Shown here piece after piece: positions 14,419 to 17,723 of a DNA stretch of 17,723 bases (its first letter is position 1; each line of letters starts with the position of its first letter). This stretch comes from an uncultured Ellagibacter sp. GTDB lineage: Bacteria > Actinomycetota > Coriobacteriia > Coriobacteriales > Eggerthellaceae. The position numbers and the translations under genes are program-made. Below the pieces are notes generated by a model. That model did no database searches. It saw nothing but the letters and a program-made list of their open reading frames with translations, and had not been told where the DNA came from. The stretch covers positions 1-17,723 of the forward strand of contig CAKUIV010000028.1 in the NCBI GenBank assembly GCA_934661105.1. The letters are read 5' to 3'.

Positions 14419-16176
14419 CTACAGCTGCCAGACCGCAGCCTCCTTTTGGAGCTCGACCATGCGCGCGAACTCGCCACCGCGCGCCTTGAGCTCGGCGGGC
14501 GTACCTGATTCGGCCACGACGCCGTCCTTCAACACCACGATCTTGTCGGCGTTCTCAACCGTGCGCATGCGATGGGCGATTACGAGAACCGTCTTGCCGG
14601 CGAGCAGACGGGACAGCGCTTCCTGCACGCGTGTTTCGCCCTCAACGTCCAAACTCGCCGTCGCCTCGTCGAGAAGCACGATCGGCGCGTCTTTCAGCAG
14701 AGCGCGCGCGATGGAGATGCGCTGGCGCTCGCCGCCGGAAAGCTTGCTCCCGTTCTCGCCGATCAGGGTGTCGTAGCCTTGCGGCATGCGGCTCACGAAC
14801 TCGTCGCAGTTGGCGGCACGCGCGGCCGCAAGCACCTCCTCGTCGGTGGCGTCGCGACGCCCGAGGCGGATGTTGCCCATCACCGTGTCGTCGAAGAGCA
14901 GCACGTCCTGGAAGACGATCGCGTAGTCGCGCAGCAAGACTTCCGGGTCGACGCTCGACACGTCCACGCCTCCCACGGAAACCGTGCCCGCGGTGACGTC
15001 CCAGAAGCGCGCCGCCAGGCGGCTCACCGTGGATTTGCCGGAGCCCGACGGGCCCACGAGCGCCGTGACCTCGCCTTCCTTGGCGGTGAAGCTCACACAG
15101 GAAAGCACCTTTTCGCCAGCGCGTGCGTCATCTCCTGCGCCGTAGCTGAAAGAGACCCGATCGAACACGATGTCGTGACCGCGGGGCGCGAAATCCTCCG
15201 CTCCCCCGGCCACAGGCTCTTCCATGATGGAGCGCATGCGCTTGGCCGAAGTCTCGGCGGCGAAGAGCTCGGACATAAGCATGAGGGCCTGGTCGAACGG
15301 CGCGTAGATGCGGCTCACCACAAGAAGAAACGCGAACATGACCATGAAATCGATCCGCCCCGCGGCCACCATGCTCGCGCCCACGACGAGCGTCGTCGCT
15401 ATGCCGAGGCGCATGATGGCGAAGGCCGAGTTGACGAGAAGCCCGTTCACGAGCTCGCCTTTCGTCGTCACGCGTTCTTCGCGATCGATGACGGCGCCAA
15501 GGCCCTGAAGGTAGTGCTCCACCTGGTTGGTGGCGCGAATCTCGCGAGCGCAGTCGAGCATTTCCTGGACATGCTCGGTGACCTGGACCTTTTCGGCGCG
15601 CACGCGATCGAACACGGGAGCCATGGGACCGCGGGTCAAAAACAGCACCGCGAACGCCACGGGGACGCTCCAGAACGCGGCGATCGCGAGCTGCCAGCAG
15701 AAAGCGAGCGACAGCAGGAACACGATGGCGCTCGCTATGACGGCGCCCCACAGCTCGCCGAGCACATGGCTGTACGCATGCTCCATCGTCTGGACGTCGC
15801 CCATGATGGTCTCGGTGAGGTCGGCCAGATCGCGGCGGCCGAAGAACGCAAGCGGAAGCTTGCGCAAGCGCTCGGCAATCTCGATGCGCTGGTTTCCGCA
15901 CTCCTCGTAGAAGATGCAATAGGTGTAGTAGTACTGTTGCCAATTGGAAGCGAAAAGCAGCACGAGGAAAACCACGAGGCCGCCGATGACGGGAACCGCA
16001 GCGGGCAGGTCGGCCCCCGTGGTCAAATGCTCGATGAACCCGGCCATGGCCAGGAAAAGGAAGGCCATACCGCCCATGACGACGATATTGGTAAGCGCCG
16101 TCCAGAAGATGCCGCGCTTAACGCCGGCAACGCCTTTGTCGGAAAGGAAGTACTTGGTTTTGAACGAGGCGAGCAT
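14419..16176 (-). CDS. Half-size ABC transporter (membrane domain fused to ATPase), second of pair
   Basis: A 585-residue type IV ABC half transporter. About six membrane helices (roughly residues 22-46, 62-80, 144-162, 165-184, 252-272 and 275-296) precede the ATPase. Walker A GPSGSGKST is at 375-383, signature LSGGERQR at 479-486 and Walker B IVLLDEA at 499-505, followed by TASLD and an IAHR switch histidine. All catalytic motifs are intact. The ATG directly follows the TAG of the upstream half transporter with no gap, and GAGGAG inside that gene provides the ribosome site. The two are therefore translationally linked and presumably form a heterodimer. Heterodimers of this kind include multidrug, lipid and peptide exporters and the siderophore importers IrtAB/YbtPQ; substrate and direction are not readable here. 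Confidence 0.93.
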   Translation of the reverse strand: MLASFKTKYFLSDKGVAGVKRGIFWTALTNIVVMGGMAFLFLAMAGFIEHLTTGADLPAAVPVIGGLVVFLVLLFASNWQQYYYTYCIFYEECGNQRIEIAERLRKLPLAFFGRRDLADLTETIMGDVQTMEHAYSHVLGELWGAVIASAIVFLLSLAFCWQLAIAAFWSVPVAFAVLFLTRGPMAPVFDRVRAEKVQVTEHVQEMLDCAREIRATNQVEHYLQGLGAVIDREERVTTKGELVNGLLVNSAFAIMRLGIATTLVVGASMVAAGRIDFMVMFAFLLVVSRIYAPFDQALMLMSELFAAETSAKRMRSIMEEPVAGGAEDFAPRGHDIVFDRVSFSYGAGDDARAGEKVLSCVSFTAKEGEVTALVGPSGSGKSTVSRLAARFWDVTAGTVSVGGVDVSSVDPEVLLRDYAIVFQDVLLFDDTVMGNIRLGRRDATDEEVLAAARAANCDEFVSRMPQGYDTLIGENGSKLSGGERQRISIARALLKDAPIVLLDEATASLDVEGETRVQEALSRLLAGKTVLVIAHRMRTVENADKIVVLKDGVVAESGTPAELKARGGEFARMVELQKEAAVWQL

Positions 16177-17723
16177 CTACTCCTCATCCCCTTTCGCTGC
16201 AACCGCGTCCGTGGCCGCAGCCTCGATTTTCCAACGCGCCGCCTTCTCGTAATCGGCCCACATCCTTGCGTAGAGGCCGCCTTCGGCCAAAAGCTCGTCG
16301 TGCGTGCCCGACTCCTCCACCTTGCCCTGGTTGAGGACCACGATGTTGTCGGCGCCGACGACGGTCGAGAGCCTGTGCGCGATCATGACGACCGTGCGCC
16401 CCTTCGCCAAGCGCGTGAAGGCGCGCTGGATCAGGGCCTCGTTCTCCGGGTCGGCGAACGCCGTCGCCTCGTCGAGGACCACGATGGGGGCGTCTTTCAA
16501 GATGGCACGGGCCAATGCCACGCGCTGGACCTCGCCGCCCGAAAGATACGCCCCGCCCGCGCCGAGCATGGTATGGATGCCCTGCGGCAGCTTCGCCACG
16601 ATGTCATCGCACTGGGCGGCGGAAAGCGCCGCCACGACCTCGTCGTCGGTCGCGTCGGGTTTGGCGGCGCGCACGTTGTCGGCAAGCGTCTGGCGGAAAA
16701 GCCGGTTGGCCTGGAACACGAAGGCGACCTGGTCCATGAGATCATGCGGGTCCATGTCGCGCACGTCGACGTCGCCTACGAGCACGCGGCCCGAATCGAC
16801 GTCCCAAAAGCGCGGGATAAGGGACGCGCACGTCGACTTGCCGCCGCCCGAAGGCCCCACCAGCGCAAGCGTGGTACCGGCGGGCACGTTGAAGCTCACG
16901 TGGTCAAGAGCGAAAGATTCCGCCCCTTCGTAGGTGAAAGCCACGTCTTCAAAGCGAACGTCGTTACCGTGCGGACGCTTGGGGTTCGCCGGCACCGGCA
17001 GGGGCCTTTCCCCCATGACCGACTGAATGCGCGAAAGCGAGTCGGCGCTCATCTGCGATGCTTCCCCCACGAACATGAGCTTGGTCATCGCAGTGGGCAC
17101 GACCGCCGAGAAAATCGCGTAGAACGCGAAGTTGGCCGCAAAGCGGGCGAAATCCGCCTCGCCGGGAGCGAGCAGCAGCGCCACCGGCAGGAAGAAGGCA
17201 ACCAGCCCGTTCAACGCGGTGAGGTTCGCAACCTGCGGACCTCGGCAGAAGGTGCCCGCGTAGTCCTGCGCCATGCGCGCGTAGTCGGCGATCGCGTCGT
17301 GGAACGCCTTGAACGAGTACACGGTTTGCTGGAACACCTTGACCACGGGAATCCCGCGAACGTATTCGGTGCCGGTCTTGTTCATGCGGACAAGCGCGCC
17401 CATGTACGCCTTCATGAACTCGCCGCCCTTGCCGCCCATCATGCTCGCCATGGCCGCGATCGATACGACGACCGCGATGAGGCACGCCGCGCCCAAGCGC
17501 CAGTTGAAGGCGAACAGCAGCACGAGAAGCCCCGCGACCATGGCCACGGCACCGGAGATGTCGGGCAGCATATGGGCGAGCAGCGTTTCGGTCGAAGCAG
17601 CGCAGCCGTCGACGATGCGCCGCAACTCGCCCGATGCGTGCGCATCGAAATAGCCGAGCGGCAGCTTCATGAGATGCTCGCTCGTCTGTTTGCGGATGTT
17701 CGACGCGCAGCGAAACGCCGCCA
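16177..17723 (-). CDS. Half-size ABC transporter, first of pair, 5' end outside the window
   Basis: A partial gene: the frame stays open to the right edge, and the ATG at 17670 (MKLPLGYFD) is internal, because the codons upstream (read as ASNIRKQTSEHL) continue the normal intracellular-loop pattern of this family. About 515 codons are visible and the N-terminal ~100 residues are missing. Visible parts are four or so membrane helices, Walker A GPSGGGKST, signature LSGGEVQR (16522-16545), Walker B IVVLDEA followed by TAFADPENE, and the IAHR switch. TAFADPE after Walker B is the form I associate with IrtA/YbtQ-type siderophore transporters, unlike the TASLD of its partner. Its TAG stop abuts the partner's ATG. 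Confidence 0.93.
   Translation of the reverse strand, partial: AAFRCASNIRKQTSEHLMKLPLGYFDAHASGELRRIVDGCAASTETLLAHMLPDISGAVAMVAGLLVLLFAFNWRLGAACLIAVVVSIAAMASMMGGKGGEFMKAYMGALVRMNKTGTEYVRGIPVVKVFQQTVYSFKAFHDAIADYARMAQDYAGTFCRGPQVANLTALNGLVAFFLPVALLLAPGEADFARFAANFAFYAIFSAVVPTAMTKLMFVGEASQMSADSLSRIQSVMGERPLPVPANPKRPHGNDVRFEDVAFTYEGAESFALDHVSFNVPAGTTLALVGPSGGGKSTCASLIPRFWDVDSGRVLVGDVDVRDMDPHDLMDQVAFVFQANRLFRQTLADNVRAAKPDATDDEVVAALSAAQCDDIVAKLPQGIHTMLGAGGAYLSGGEVQRVALARAILKDAPIVVLDEATAFADPENEALIQRAFTRLAKGRTVVMIAHRLSTVVGADNIVVLNQGKVEESGTHDELLAEGGLYARMWADYEKAARWKIEAAATDAVAAKGDEE

Overview
The window is GC-rich, with tightly packed genes and strong AAGGAG-type ribosome sites. Gene content and protein style suggest a gut actinobacterium of the class Coriobacteriia, probably Eggerthellaceae. 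This is inferred from overall character; no marker was compared with a database. It looks like chromosomal core and near-core sequence. I see no transposase, phage gene, CRISPR array, tRNA or rRNA.

Layout. (1) 1-198 holds an extended imperfect palindrome that can also act as a terminator. (2) 199-4782 holds a lipid-glycosylation group: a GtrB-like polyprenyl-phosphate glycosyltransferase (minus strand) diverges from a GtrA-like flippase, which is followed almost without gap by a diacylglycerol glucosyltransferase/MGDG-synthase-like enzyme and a DEAD-box RNA helicase. (3) 5006-5416 encodes a cysteine-rich NifX/NifB-type small protein. (4) 5523-6931 is the minus-strand infC-rpmI-rplT operon with a good promoter, a ~170-nt leader and a Rho-independent attenuator, so it is probably controlled like other L20/IF3 operons. 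The best-spaced infC start is a rare AUA codon. (5) 6944-8746 holds two minus-strand genes for single-pass membrane proteins of unknown function, one with a duplicated short peptide motif. (6) 8903-11848 encodes an M16C zinc metallopeptidase of the presequence-protease type. (7) 12032-13012 encodes an orphan solute-binding lipoprotein preceded by a ~258-nt region closed by a 15-bp inverted repeat. This region looks like a structured RNA and is the most interesting unexplained element here. (8) 13568-14329 encodes ComF. (9) 14419-17723 encodes two directly abutting half-size ABC transporters, presumably a heterodimer; the upstream one runs off the right edge.

How the genes fit together. GtrB, GtrA and the UgtP-like enzyme fit a membrane/cell-envelope sugar pathway. 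infC-rpmI-rplT is translation housekeeping under feedback control. The ABC pair resembles IrtAB/YbtPQ-type half transporters in its nucleotide-binding motifs, but its substrate cannot be read from sequence.

Many long antisense open frames occur because the DNA is GC-rich. I treated them as shadows.
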